26,831 nucleotides of DNA from Microcaldota archaeon (lineage in GTDB: Archaea; Micrarchaeota; Micrarchaeia; Micrarchaeales; CABMGC01): NCBI GenBank assembly GCA_027314465.1, contig DAHVAU010000060.1, positions 1 to 26,831 of the forward strand, in the 5' to 3' direction. Both the position numbers and the translations under genes were made by a program. This document shows, piece by piece, positions 13,349-21,960 of the stretch (the stretch's first letter is position 1; each line of letters opens with the position of its first letter). The notes beneath the pieces were generated by a model, which made no database searches, was not told the DNA's origin, and was given only the letters and a program-made list of their open reading frames with translations.

Positions 13349-14527
13349 TCAGGATAGCCTTCTTTCATAATCACCGTACCCGAACTTTCTCACGATCCTG
13401 ACCTTGCCGCTTGCTGGATTGTATATGGCTATGGAAGGATGCTTTACTCCGTTGAACATTGTGGTCTTAACCATGGAGTAGTGCGCCATGTCAAGAAATA
13501 CGAGCCTGTCAGAGACCCTCAGTCTCCGGGGGAACGAATAATCTCCTATAACATCTCCTGCAAGGCACGTCAGGCCGCCCAGCCTGTAGGTGTATCTGCG
13601 CTCCTTTGGCCTGGCGGCCCCTATTATGTTCGGCCTGTATGGCTGCGCCAGTACATCTGGCATGTGGTCCTCTGCAGATGTGTCAAGTATGGCTATGTCC
13701 ATGTCATTGCTGACGACGTCCAGCACAGTAGACACGAGCACCCCTGCGTTGAGCGCCACTGCCTCGCCGGGCTCCAGGTGCACCTGCACGTTGTTGCGCT
13801 TCTTGAAGTCATTTATCGTTCTTATCAGCAGCCCTACGTCGTAGTCGCTGCGCGTTATGTGATGGCCTCCGCCGAAGTTTATCCACTTCATTCGCGGTAT
13901 GTACCTGCCGTACAGCTTCTCGAATGATCTGAGCACGCGCACCAGCACGTCGGAGTTCTCCTCGCATAAGGCATGGAAGTGAAGCCCGTCTATGCCGCTT
14001 AGGTCCTCCCCTTCAAGCTCGCGTGCGTTTATTCCAAGGCGCGAGCCTGGAAGCGTAGGATTGTATATGTCCGTCTTGACTTCAGAGTGCCCAGGATTTA
14101 CCCGCAGCCCGACCTCTATCTTCCTGGGGCTGCTTGCTATCATACCGCGGTACTTCTTCCACTGCGCTATTGAGTTGAATATTATAGTATCCGAATACCT
14201 GATTACCTCCTTCATGTCCTGCTCGGAGTAAGCCGGCGCGAACGTATGCACCTGCTTTGCGAACTTCTCTCGGCCAAGCCTGGCCTCTATGGGCCCGCTT
14301 GCGCATACGCCGTCCAGGTAGCCGCGCATCATCGGGAAGGTGCTGTGCATGGCGAACGCCTTGAGCGCCAGCAGCACCTTTGCCCCTGTGCGCTTCCTCA
14401 CGCTATCGAGAACCTCCAGGTTCTTTCTCAAAAGGCCTTCGTTGACTATGAAGCAGGGAGTCTCCACGCTGCTTGTGACCTTGGCTGGGAAATTCCTGAG
14501 CTCACTAGTGTGGAAATCTCTTGGCAT
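13349..14527 (-). CDS. nspC: carboxynorspermidine/carboxyspermidine decarboxylase
   Basis: PLP enzyme of the alanine racemase-fold decarboxylase family that decarboxylates carboxy(nor)spermidine to (nor)spermidine. 392 residues: the PLP Lys56 lies in LLALKAFAM; then CASGPIEARLG, GLHFHALCEEN and WINFGGGHHITRSDYD; the LEPGEA phosphate loop; DTSAEDHMPD; and GGLTCLAGDVIGDY with the Cys that supplies the partner active site. ATG 14527 is chosen, eight bases after the stop of the synthase; the frame continues upstream to 14575 only within that gene. It is the second step of a two-gene operon. Confidence 0.94.
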   Translation of the reverse strand: MPRDFHTSELRNFPAKVTSSVETPCFIVNEGLLRKNLEVLDSVRKRTGAKVLLALKAFAMHSTFPMMRGYLDGVCASGPIEARLGREKFAKQVHTFAPAYSEQDMKEVIRYSDTIIFNSIAQWKKYRGMIASSPRKIEVGLRVNPGHSEVKTDIYNPTLPGSRLGINARELEGEDLSGIDGLHFHALCEENSDVLVRVLRSFEKLYGRYIPRMKWINFGGGHHITRSDYDVGLLIRTINDFKKRNNVQVHLEPGEAVALNAGVLVSTVLDVVSNDMDIAILDTSAEDHMPDVLAQPYRPNIIGAARPKERRYTYRLGGLTCLAGDVIGDYSFPRRLRVSDRLVFLDMAHYSMVKTTMFNGVKHPSIAIYNPASGKVRIVRKFGYGDYERRLS

Positions 14528-14535
14528 ATGAAAAC

Positions 14536-15759
14536 CTATTCGGGGAGCCTGCCGCTGAACTCCTCGAGGTGCCATGGCAGCCCGTATTTGTTTAGCGCAT
14601 CCATGAACGGATCCGGATCAAGCTGCTCGGTGTTGAATACTCCGGCCCCCTTCCATGTGCCGTTCACCATGAGCATTGCGCAGATCATTGCCGGAACGCC
14701 TGTGGTGTAGGATACGGCCTGCGCCCCTACCTCCTTGAAAGCCTCTTCATGGTCGCATACGTTGTATATGTACACTGACCTCCCCTTCCCAGCCTTAGTC
14801 CCTGTCATTACGTTGCCTATCACAGTCTTGCCGACATAGTTCTCCCCGAGCTTGGCCGGATCCGGCAGCAGGGCTTTTAGGAACCTTATCGGCACTATCT
14901 TTCTGCCTTCGTAGTCCACCTCGTCTATACGGGTCATGCCGACGTTCTGCAGCACTCGCAGGTGCGTAAGATAATTATCAGAGAACGTCATCCAGAACCG
15001 TATCCTCTTAAGGCCCTTGATGTTCTTTGCAAGCGACTCGAGCTCCTCGTGGTACAGCAGATAGCTCTCCCTTGGCCCGGCTACAGGATAATCGAACTGG
15101 AAGTGCACGCTGCCGGCATCCAGTATGGCAGGGGTCTGCACCCACTTGTCCCTGTCCCAGTGCCTTACGGTCTGCGTCACCTCCCTTATGTTTATCTCTG
15201 GGTTGAAATTGGTGGCAAATGGATGGCCGTGTGAGCCTGCGTTGCAGTCCAGTATGTCTATGTAATTTATCTCGTCAAGCAGATGCTTCTGCGCATACGC
15301 GCAGAATACGTTTGACACGCCTGGATCAAAGCCGCAGCCCAGCACCGCCATCAGGCCCTTCTCCCTGAACCTCTCGTTGTAGGCCCACTGGTAGCTGTAC
15401 TCGAAGTGGGCGACGTCAACAGGCTCGTAGTTGGCAGTGTCCATGTAGTTGACTCCCGCTTCCAGGCATGCATCCATTATCTTCAGGTCCTGGTAGGGGA
15501 GCGCGACGTTCACCACCAGCTCAGGCTTGAAGCTTCTTATAAGAGCCACAAGCGCTGCAGTGTCGTCGGCATCCACCTTTGCAACCTCGATGCCTACGCC
15601 AGTTCTTCCCTTTATCTCCTCCCTTATCTTCTCGCACTTCTCCACCGAGCGGCTGGCGAGCATTATGCCGTTGAACACGTCGTGGGCCTGTGCGCATTTG
15701 TGGGCCACCACCCTGCCCACTCCGCCTGCGCCTATTATCAATACTCTTCCCATTATCAT
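14536..15759 (-). CDS. carboxynorspermidine synthase (saccharopine dehydrogenase family)
   Basis: NAD(P)H-dependent enzyme that joins L-aspartate-beta-semialdehyde to 1,3-diaminopropane or putrescine, giving carboxynorspermidine or carboxyspermidine. 407 residues: Rossmann motif VLIIGAGGVGRVVAHKCA at the N terminus, NVALPYQDLKIMDACLEAGVNYMDTANYE, VLGCGFDPGVSNVFCAYA and DCNAGSHGHPFATNFNPEINIREV, then YTTGVPAMICAMLMVNG near the end. These are the features of the CANSDH branch rather than lysine-pathway saccharopine dehydrogenase, and pairing with nspC confirms the role. The start is ATG 15759. A divergent region of about 170 bases separates it from aspartate kinase. Confidence 0.93.
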   Translation of the reverse strand: MIMGRVLIIGAGGVGRVVAHKCAQAHDVFNGIMLASRSVEKCEKIREEIKGRTGVGIEVAKVDADDTAALVALIRSFKPELVVNVALPYQDLKIMDACLEAGVNYMDTANYEPVDVAHFEYSYQWAYNERFREKGLMAVLGCGFDPGVSNVFCAYAQKHLLDEINYIDILDCNAGSHGHPFATNFNPEINIREVTQTVRHWDRDKWVQTPAILDAGSVHFQFDYPVAGPRESYLLYHEELESLAKNIKGLKRIRFWMTFSDNYLTHLRVLQNVGMTRIDEVDYEGRKIVPIRFLKALLPDPAKLGENYVGKTVIGNVMTGTKAGKGRSVYIYNVCDHEEAFKEVGAQAVSYTTGVPAMICAMLMVNGTWKGAGVFNTEQLDPDPFMDALNKYGLPWHLEEFSGRLPE

Positions 15760-15931
15760 CCTTGATTTTGCATACGTTTATTATCGATAAAAGTATTAAA
15801 GAGTATGCATATATTTCCGGTCTGGCAGTTTTAACGAAGAGATTCGGCCCATGGTCGGACGCGTGCACGAATTTTTCTGAAAGCTTTTTATTTTTGATTA
15901 TGCAATTAGTAGTCAAGTTAGGAAGATCTGA
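15760..15931. promoter_or_regulatory. divergent promoter region between the polyamine and aspartate operons
   Basis: 172 AT-rich bases between the starts of carboxynorspermidine synthase (left) and aspartate kinase (right). On the plus side CTTTTTATTTTT (15884-15895) could be the TATA element, with AGGAAG (15920-15925) before the ATG at 15932. On the minus side AT-rich stretches occur at about 15775-15815. A shared region would allow both halves of the pathway to be controlled together; no operator repeat is evident. Confidence 0.45.
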
Positions 15932-17242
15932 ATGATAGTGATGAAGTTCGGGGGAACTTCAGTAAGAGATTCTCGCAGGATAAGAAGTGTAGTCGATATA
16001 GTAAGATCCAGCCTTAGCCGCAACCCCATCGTGGTGGTATCAGCAATGGGGGGCATGACCGACAGTCTGCTTAGGATAACAGGCGCTGCGTCCCAGGCCA
16101 AGTGCTCGCAGCTGCTAGAGGATATACTTGACAGGCATTACGAAGCCATAGGCCAGCTGGGGCTTGACAGGAGCATCATACTTAGGGAGGTAGAGGACCT
16201 CAGGAGAGTATCCACCTCTCTATGCGGAAAGAAGCATCCCAAGGCGCAGGAGCTTGACGAGCTCATGTCGTTTGGCGAGAGGATGGCCGCGCGCATAGTG
16301 TCTGCATGCATATCCAGCACAGGCATTGCCTCAAGCCCATGCGATGCCTATGATATAGGAATGGTGACTGATTCGTGTTTTGGAAATGCGGACATAATAC
16401 CCGGCACCCTTGATGGGATACGGGAGGCCCTGGCAGCCAGGGATGGTGTGCCTGTAATAACCGGCTTCATAGGCAAGGACAGAGATGGCAACATCACAAC
16501 CTTCGGTAGAGGAGGCAGCGATTACACCGCTTCGATAGTGGGCGCGGCCGTAGGCGCCCAGGAGATACAGATATGGACTGACGTGGACGGCATCATGACC
16601 GCAGATCCAAGGATAGTCAGCACTGCGATCAACGTAAAGGCGCTGTCCTACGAGGAAGAGGCAGAGCTTGAGACCCTTGGCGCGGCAAACCTGAATCCAA
16701 AGGGCATATATCCGGCCATGGAGAAGGGGATTCCGGTAAGGGTACTGAATACACTCAACCCGGAACACACGGGAACCACCATAAGTAAGGACTGCGCTGC
16801 GAAGAACAGGGTAGCCTCCATAACTTACAGGAAGGATATCCGGGTTATACGCGTTGAGGCGCCCAGAACAAGGCCCAGGGAGCTTGGGCGCCTGGTAGTG
16901 GAGACATTTGGCAGGCACAGCGTGCCGATAAAGTCAATCTCAGTAGATGGCGGCGCGGCGCTTGTGGCTGTGGACCAGAAGCACGATACATCCGCTGTAG
17001 TAGAGGAGCTTGGCAGAGCCTGGAGGATAAGCATCGCAAGCGACATGGCGCAGATATCCCTGGTGGGCAACGGCATAGACCACGTGCCGGACATAGCAGA
17101 AACTCTCTCGTCCTCACTCAAAGGAGTGGAGGTTGCGCTCATGGCCGCAGGTCCGTCAGGGATAAATAGGAGCGTTGTAGTAAAGAAGAGGCATATGGTC
17201 AGAGCGGTGAGGCTGCTTCACACCACCTTCTTTGGTAGATAA
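15932..17242 (+). CDS. lysC: aspartate kinase
   Basis: Phosphorylates L-aspartate to beta-aspartyl phosphate. 436 residues: N-terminal amino-acid-kinase motif VMKFGGTSVRD, VVVSAMGGMTDSL, the Arg/Glu-bearing ELMSFGERMAARI, TGFIGKDRDGNITTFGRGGSDYTAS, and IWTDVDGIMTADPR. Tandem ACT domains follow in the C-terminal third (VIRVEAPRTRPRELGRL, then ISLVGNGIDHVPDIAETLSSSL), so feedback control by an amino acid is possible. A short leader carries AGGAAG; the ATG at 15941 in the same frame is an alternative. It is followed one base after its stop by asd. With no lysine or threonine genes nearby, its position opposite the carboxynorspermidine genes suggests supply of aspartate-semialdehyde for polyamines. 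Confidence 0.95.
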   Translation: MIVMKFGGTSVRDSRRIRSVVDIVRSSLSRNPIVVVSAMGGMTDSLLRITGAASQAKCSQLLEDILDRHYEAIGQLGLDRSIILREVEDLRRVSTSLCGKKHPKAQELDELMSFGERMAARIVSACISSTGIASSPCDAYDIGMVTDSCFGNADIIPGTLDGIREALAARDGVPVITGFIGKDRDGNITTFGRGGSDYTASIVGAAVGAQEIQIWTDVDGIMTADPRIVSTAINVKALSYEEEAELETLGAANLNPKGIYPAMEKGIPVRVLNTLNPEHTGTTISKDCAAKNRVASITYRKDIRVIRVEAPRTRPRELGRLVVETFGRHSVPIKSISVDGGAALVAVDQKHDTSAVVEELGRAWRISIASDMAQISLVGNGIDHVPDIAETLSSSLKGVEVALMAAGPSGINRSVVVKKRHMVRAVRLLHTTFFGR

Positions 17243-17243
17243 A

Positions 17244-18299
17244 ATGGCTAGGACATCGGTTGGCATATTGGGGGCAACAGGGATGGTGGGGCAGACACTG
17301 GTAAAGATGCTTGAGAACCACCCGTGGTTCGAGGTCACTGAGCTTGCGGCGTCAGAGAGGTCGGTTGGCAGGAAGTACGAAGAGGCAATGGACAGCAGAT
17401 GGAACGTGAGCCCATACATCCCGGAGTATGCAAGGAACATCAGGATAAAGGAGTGCAGGCCGGATCTGGACTGCGACATAGTCCTATCGGCCCTTGATTC
17501 CAGCGTGGCAGGAAGCATAGAGGAGGACTTTGCGCGGGCGGGATATGGCGTATCCAGCAATGCAAAGAACCACAGGATGGATGCCGATGTGCCTCTGCTC
17601 ATGCCTGAGATAAACGCAGGCCACGTGGAGCTCATAGACACGCAGAGAAAGGCCAGGAAATGGGATGGCTTCATAGTCACCGATCCGAACTGCACCACCA
17701 TACATATGTGCCTTGCGCTAAAGCCGCTGATAGACAGGTTCGGCATAGACAAGGTAATGGTGACAAGCATGCAGGCACTTAGCGGCGCAGGATATCCTGG
17801 AGTGCCCTCCATGGACATAGTGGACAACGTGATACCGTTCATAGGGGATGAGGAGGACAAGGTGGAGGAGGAACCGCTAAAGATATTCGGCAACGCCTCT
17901 GGCGGCATTATCGACAGAGCGAGAATCGCCATCAGTGCGCAGTGCAACAGGGTTGCGGTAAGGCAGGGCCACACCGAATGCATAAGCGTGAAGCTGTCAA
18001 CAAAGGCCTCTGGCGAAGAAGTGATAGAGGCGTTCAGCAAGTTCAGGGGCATAGCATCACCAAGACTGCCGTCCGCGGCGCAGCATCCGGTAGTGTATCT
18101 GGAACAGGAGAACAGGCCGCAGCCAAAGCTCGACCTTAATATAGAGAACGGAATGGCATCGGTGGTTGGCAGGCTCAGGCCGTGCAGCATACTGGACTAC
18201 AAATTCGTTGTCCTAGGCAACAACCTTGTGCGCGGGGCTGCGGGCGCTGCGATACTCAACGCGGAGCTGCTCAAGGCAACTGGCTACATTGAAAAATGA
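17244..18299 (+). CDS. asd: aspartate-semialdehyde dehydrogenase (archaeal/fungal type)
   Basis: Reduces beta-aspartyl phosphate to L-aspartate-4-semialdehyde with NADPH. 351 residues: SVGILGATGMVGQ is the nucleotide-binding loop, SSNAKNHRMD and PLLMPEIN follow, Cys150 in TDPNCTT is the catalytic thiol, MQALSGAGYPGV and the catalytic His region VRQGHTECI come next. The sequence is the archaeal/fungal class and not the E. coli class. ATG 17244 begins one base after the aspartate kinase stop; an in-frame TTG at 17232 would overlap it. Its product is the co-substrate of carboxynorspermidine synthase encoded divergently. Confidence 0.95.
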   Translation: MARTSVGILGATGMVGQTLVKMLENHPWFEVTELAASERSVGRKYEEAMDSRWNVSPYIPEYARNIRIKECRPDLDCDIVLSALDSSVAGSIEEDFARAGYGVSSNAKNHRMDADVPLLMPEINAGHVELIDTQRKARKWDGFIVTDPNCTTIHMCLALKPLIDRFGIDKVMVTSMQALSGAGYPGVPSMDIVDNVIPFIGDEEDKVEEEPLKIFGNASGGIIDRARIAISAQCNRVAVRQGHTECISVKLSTKASGEEVIEAFSKFRGIASPRLPSAAQHPVVYLEQENRPQPKLDLNIENGMASVVGRLRPCSILDYKFVVLGNNLVRGAAGAAILNAELLKATGYIEK

Positions 18300-18318
18300 G
18301 AAGGCACCTGATGGGCTG

Positions 18319-19101
18319 CTATTCAGCATCCCATCCTCCGTCAACGTTAAGTATGTGCCCTGTTATGTAGCTCCCGGCATCTGAGGCTAGGAGCAGCAGC
18401 GCGCCGCCCAGCTCATCCGGCTTCCCAAGCCGCCCCATGGGCGTCCTTGAGGTTATGTGCGCCATTATCTGCGGATCCTGCTGTATCCCCTGCGTCATCT
18501 CGCTGGGGAAGAACCCCGGAGCTATGGCATTCACCCTTATCCTGCTCTGCACCCATTCCACTGCAAGAGCCCTTGTCAGGTTCACTACTGCGCCTTTTGA
18601 GGCGTAGTATGAGGCTGCAGGTATGATGTCGCCGAACATGCCGTATATGGAGGCTATGTTGATTATGCTCCCTCCTGCGTTTTTGCGCATCATGCTCTTG
18701 GCTGCATCCCTGGCCATGTAGAACGTCCCGTTGAGGTTCACGTTTATAACATCCAGCCACTCCCTGCCAGTCATCTCTGTCGATGGCTTTGCATTTGCTA
18801 TCCCGGCGTTGTTGACAAGTATGTCTATCTTCCCGAACTTCGACTCGGCCGCGGATACGGCCTTTGCAACGTCAGCTTCGCTTGACACGTCTGCCTGGAC
18901 AGGCATCACTGTGCGGCCGGTCTGCTTTGCTATCATCTCGGCATTTGACCTGAGCCTGTCCTCTCTCCTTGCGCATACAACCAGATTCGCCCCGGCAGAG
19001 GCAAGCGCAGTGGCAAATGCGACTCCAAGCCCGCTTGACACGCCAGTAACTATTGCAACCTTGCCATCAAGCCTGAAAGACTCTAGAACACCCATATCCA
19101 T
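18319..19101 (-). CDS. short-chain dehydrogenase/reductase (SDR)
   Basis: 260-residue classical SDR: TGVSSGLGVA (19-28) binds NAD(P), DVSS and ILVNNAG follow, then SIINIASIYG with the catalytic Ser and YYASKGAVV with catalytic Tyr and Lys; it ends in YITGHILNVDGGW. These features are shared by glucose 1-dehydrogenases, 3-oxoacyl-ACP reductases and gluconate 5-dehydrogenases; ARR after the second strand suggests NADP(H). The substrate cannot be assigned. The start is ATG 19101, with a minus-strand TGCTATTTAA box about 30 bases upstream, so the transcript is nearly leaderless; ATG 19095 is an alternative. It converges on asd. Confidence 0.9.
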   Translation of the reverse strand: MDMGVLESFRLDGKVAIVTGVSSGLGVAFATALASAGANLVVCARREDRLRSNAEMIAKQTGRTVMPVQADVSSEADVAKAVSAAESKFGKIDILVNNAGIANAKPSTEMTGREWLDVINVNLNGTFYMARDAAKSMMRKNAGGSIINIASIYGMFGDIIPAASYYASKGAVVNLTRALAVEWVQSRIRVNAIAPGFFPSEMTQGIQQDPQIMAHITSRTPMGRLGKPDELGGALLLLASDAGSYITGHILNVDGGWDAE

Positions 19102-19155
19102 TCCCCATTAGCACTGTAGAACCAGCTGGCTTAAATAGCATCCGGGGAGGTACGG

Positions 19156-20364
19156 CTACATCGTAAGGCGGCGCTGCCTGACTGCAAGGCTCAGAAGGGT
19201 GCTGTTCTTTATCCATGTGTTTATTGGTATATCCATCTTTGAGCCTATGAAGGCAAGCAGCTCGTCGAAACTGTTGAGGTGCAGCGGCTGGCTGCGCAGG
19301 GCCTGCCTGACGTGCTCGCGCACGTTCCATACCCCAACAGGCATTATGTATCCCGGATGCGCCTCCCTGAGTATCACCACCCTTGCCTGCTTTTGTATCT
19401 TTGTGAGCAGCTCGGATGATGCAAACCTTGCTGCATAGTAGCAGCCGCCTATCTCGGCGTACTTGCTCCTTCCCTTGAACGGCTCATAGCTGGAGAATAT
19501 CTCTATGTTCGGGCTGTCCATGTTCCATGTTGTGTTTGGGTACCATGCCTCCACCAGCTCGTACTCCCATGACCCAGGCAGCATTATCACAAGCCAGCGG
19601 TTGTCAAGCGCTACGTTCTCGAACACCATTATGCTGTCTATGGAGTCAGATTCTTTGACGGTCCTTAGCTTGTACTTCCCAAGAGAGTCGTCAACTGCGG
19701 TTATGCTCCAGCGGGTGGGTACGAACTTCCTGTTGCCGCCCAGCCCAAGTACGCCGGCTGAGAGGGATTTCTGTATCTTGGACACTGGAATCCCTTTCTC
19801 GTACAGCTCTATTATCGCCTTTGTCGCGTTCATGTCGGTGTCTGAGTACGCCTTCTCTATCTTCGGGTTGGACCTGCTGTTGTCCATCTTCATGTCAGTC
19901 ATCTTTGCGCTGGGCCCGAATGGCTGGCTGTTCTCGTCAAAGTGCATGTTAAGCACCGGCTTGTGCTTCAGTACCTCCTCTACCCCGCTGTACTTGTCCG
20001 CCATGTCCAGCTCTGCTATCATCTCCTCTATCCTTCCATTGCCAGCGTTCTTCACGTTAGTGCTGTACATCCCGCGTATAAGGTTGGATCTGTAGCTTAC
20101 TATCTCCTCCATGCTCTTTCCGACCCACATCTCCGGAGAGCCCATCACTGTGGTGTCCCCAAGTTCTGGTGGGACAAGAGGCCCTATGAAGACCTTGGGA
20201 TACCCGAACCTTCCGATGAACACGTCAGGAGGGGAGGAGCCGTATACGTCATTGCTGCCGAGCTTCTCAAGCGTCTTGAACTTGTAGTAGTACTTCAGCA
20301 CTGCCGGATCCTTCATGTTCCTGTATACGGAGCTGCTCCTGATCACTGAAAGCTCTCCGGACAT
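19156..20364 (-). CDS. nreA: DNA repair protein NreA (DUF650/DUF651 family)
   Basis: Archaeal Nre proteins are implicated in resistance to DNA damage and bind the sliding clamp. 402 residues with family signatures: GSSPPDVFIGRFGYPKVFIGPLVPP, RSNLIRGM, PSAKMTDMKMD, KIQKSLSAGVLG, PTRWSITAVDDSLG, YYAARFASSELL and AHPGYIMPVGVWNVREHVRQAL. The Cys-rich zinc-ribbon usual at the N terminus is absent: the segment before GSSPP has no Cys. The C terminus ends RQRRLTM, a possible stub of a PCNA-interacting Q-x-x-L motif without the aromatic pair. ATG 20364 lies close behind the TATA-like box and is preferred to GTG 20373. Confidence 0.92.
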   Translation of the reverse strand: MSGELSVIRSSSVYRNMKDPAVLKYYYKFKTLEKLGSNDVYGSSPPDVFIGRFGYPKVFIGPLVPPELGDTTVMGSPEMWVGKSMEEIVSYRSNLIRGMYSTNVKNAGNGRIEEMIAELDMADKYSGVEEVLKHKPVLNMHFDENSQPFGPSAKMTDMKMDNSRSNPKIEKAYSDTDMNATKAIIELYEKGIPVSKIQKSLSAGVLGLGGNRKFVPTRWSITAVDDSLGKYKLRTVKESDSIDSIMVFENVALDNRWLVIMLPGSWEYELVEAWYPNTTWNMDSPNIEIFSSYEPFKGRSKYAEIGGCYYAARFASSELLTKIQKQARVVILREAHPGYIMPVGVWNVREHVRQALRSQPLHLNSFDELLAFIGSKMDIPINTWIKNSTLLSLAVRQRRLTM

Positions 20365-20379
20365 GCAAGTCACCAGCAG

Positions 20380-20388
20380 TTATATATC
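20380..20388. promoter_or_regulatory. symmetric TATA-like element between nreA and the Nudix gene
   Basis: TTATATATC is nearly palindromic and is the only AT-rich run in the 52 bases between the two divergent starts. It lies about 16-24 bases before ATG 20364 on the minus strand and about 30-37 bases before ATA 20417 on the plus strand, so one TATA core may serve both directions. Confidence 0.45.
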
Positions 20389-20416
20389 CTGCACAACATT
20401 TATCTAGTGTGATTGC

Positions 20417-20893
20417 ATAGGATACAAAGGCAGGTACAAGGAGGAGCAGAGAGACGGAATTGTCGCCATCATACTCCACAGAAACAGGGTACTGCTGCTC
20501 AAGCGCAGGCACTTCCCGTTCACGCTCAATCCCGGGATATGGTCATTTCTTTCAGGGGGCCGCAATGCAGGCGAAGCGTATCTAGGCACGGCTTACAGGG
20601 AGATAAAGGAGGAATCGGGACTGGCAAAAAAGGACCTGAAGCTTATGCATAGCGCCAGGACCATGCTCATGGATCCCAAGCGCAGGATCATGTGGAGCAA
20701 CAGGCTGTACGTATTCAGGTCCGCAACCAGTGCAGTCACACTGGATATCGAGAACAGCGCATACCGGTGGGCCAGCCTGGCAGAGATAAAGGACCATGAC
20801 AGGTACACCAACGTTTTTATTGATGAGAATGCCATCCTAGGGATCATAGAGATGTTTTTGCATGGACCCCGCAAGCCTGCGAAGGAAGACTGA
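20417..20893 (+). CDS. Nudix hydrolase, apparently starting at ATA
   Basis: The frame carries a perfect Nudix box: GGRNAGEAYLGTAYREIKEESGL (Gly, five residues, Glu, seven residues, REIKEESGL), preceded by VLLLKRRHFPFTLNPGIWSFLSGG and followed by MLMDPKRRIMWSNRLYVF. It is open from the TAG at 20405, but has no ATG, GTG or TTG before the Nudix box; the first ATG (20645) comes after it. ATA 20417 would give 158 residues with a normal N-terminal strand (RDGIVAIILHRN) and suits the TATA box 30 bases upstream. Otherwise the gene has lost its start. It overlaps the following peptidase gene by 32 bases, indicating an operon. The substrate is unknown. Confidence 0.8.
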   Translation: MGYKGRYKEEQRDGIVAIILHRNRVLLLKRRHFPFTLNPGIWSFLSGGRNAGEAYLGTAYREIKEESGLAKKDLKLMHSARTMLMDPKRRIMWSNRLYVFRSATSAVTLDIENSAYRWASLAEIKDHDRYTNVFIDENAILGIIEMFLHGPRKPAKED

Positions 20894-21959
20894 ACGGATA
20901 TTTGGCACGGCAACGTCAGTTGACAGAGTGCTTCTTCTCAATACGAGCAACCAGGACCCAAACTTCATTTACATGACAGACTTCGATGGCGGCCTTTTCG
21001 AGGACAGCTTCCTTGTCATAGAGAAGGGGGTTGAGACCCTGTTCACCGACATGCGCGAATACGAGGGCGCAAAGAAGCAGATTATAAGGGGCATGAGGAT
21101 AGTGCAGCTGGACAGCAAGAAGAAGGTGAAACTGCTGATAAGCAAGGCGAAGGGCAAGAGAATAGGGATAAACGGCAGTTTCCTTCCGTACTCAAAGTAC
21201 CGCAACATACGCAAGAGATGGAAGCCGCACAGGATCGTTGACGTTACTGATGCCCTTTGCGCTGCACGGGAAGTCAAGGAAGGCTATGAGATAGGCAGGA
21301 TCCGCAAGGCAGCTGCAATAACAAAGAAGGCAATAGCAATGGCACAGGGGCAGCTTAGGGCAGGAGTCAGCGAGAAGGAGATTGCAAACTATTTTGACAA
21401 CACGGTACTTGGGCTTGGGGCAGACGGCACTGCATTTGGCTCCATAGTGTGCTTCGGTGCGAATTCGGCTGTCCCCCACCATTCCCCAGGGAGCACGAAG
21501 CTAAAGTACGGGGACATAGTGCTAATAGACGTGGGGGCCAGGTACAGGAACTACTGTGCAGACATAACCAGGACGATCATATTTGGCAGCGACAAGAGGC
21601 GCATAGCAAATTATGCGGCAAAGCAGGAGATAATCGCTACGGTAAAAGAGGCCCAGAAACTGGCCATATCCTCAATACATGAGGGGGTCAGGGGAAGCGC
21701 AGTGCACATGGTTGCGCAGAATCACATAGACAGCGCTGCGTCAGGCATATACAAAGGCACCTTCGGGCATGCGCTTGGCCACTCCATAGGCGTTGAGGTG
21801 CATGATGGCAACAGGGGATTCCTGTCCCCAGGAGCAACGCTCAGGCTCAAAGAGGGCATGATTACATCTGTGGAGCCGGGCATATACGTGCCTGGGCTTG
21901 GCGGCGCGAGGATAGAGGACGATATACTTATAACCAAGAAGGGCGCAGTAATACTTTAG
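20862..21959 (+). CDS. Xaa-Pro dipeptidase/aminopeptidase P-like (M24B)
   Basis: Metallopeptidase releasing residues next to proline. 365 residues: an N-terminal creatinase-like domain (about 1-125), then the pita-bread catalytic domain. Its metal ligands are visible: Asp in VLIDVGARY, Asp in YCADITRTI, His in FGHALGHSIGVEVHD, Glu in SVEPGIYVPG and Glu in GARIEDDI. The length is usual for archaeal PepQ-type enzymes. Its ATG lies inside the end of the Nudix gene, a 32-base overlap in another frame, and tRNA-Pro follows one base after its stop. It probably recycles proline peptides in the cytoplasm. Confidence 0.93.
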   Translation: MDPASLRRKTERIFGTATSVDRVLLLNTSNQDPNFIYMTDFDGGLFEDSFLVIEKGVETLFTDMREYEGAKKQIIRGMRIVQLDSKKKVKLLISKAKGKRIGINGSFLPYSKYRNIRKRWKPHRIVDVTDALCAAREVKEGYEIGRIRKAAAITKKAIAMAQGQLRAGVSEKEIANYFDNTVLGLGADGTAFGSIVCFGANSAVPHHSPGSTKLKYGDIVLIDVGARYRNYCADITRTIIFGSDKRRIANYAAKQEIIATVKEAQKLAISSIHEGVRGSAVHMVAQNHIDSAASGIYKGTFGHALGHSIGVEVHDGNRGFLSPGATLRLKEGMITSVEPGIYVPGLGGARIEDDILITKKGAVIL

Positions 21960-21960
21960 C

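Noticed and set aside
16331..16918. 195-codon antisense frame within aspartate kinase
   Set aside because: Shadow of a conserved gene; Tyr/Gly/Leu-rich translation with no family features.
17156..18190. 344-codon open frame antisense to asd
   Set aside because: It mirrors a strongly supported enzyme gene, has low-complexity Ser/Leu-rich translation and no motif; it is a codon-bias shadow.
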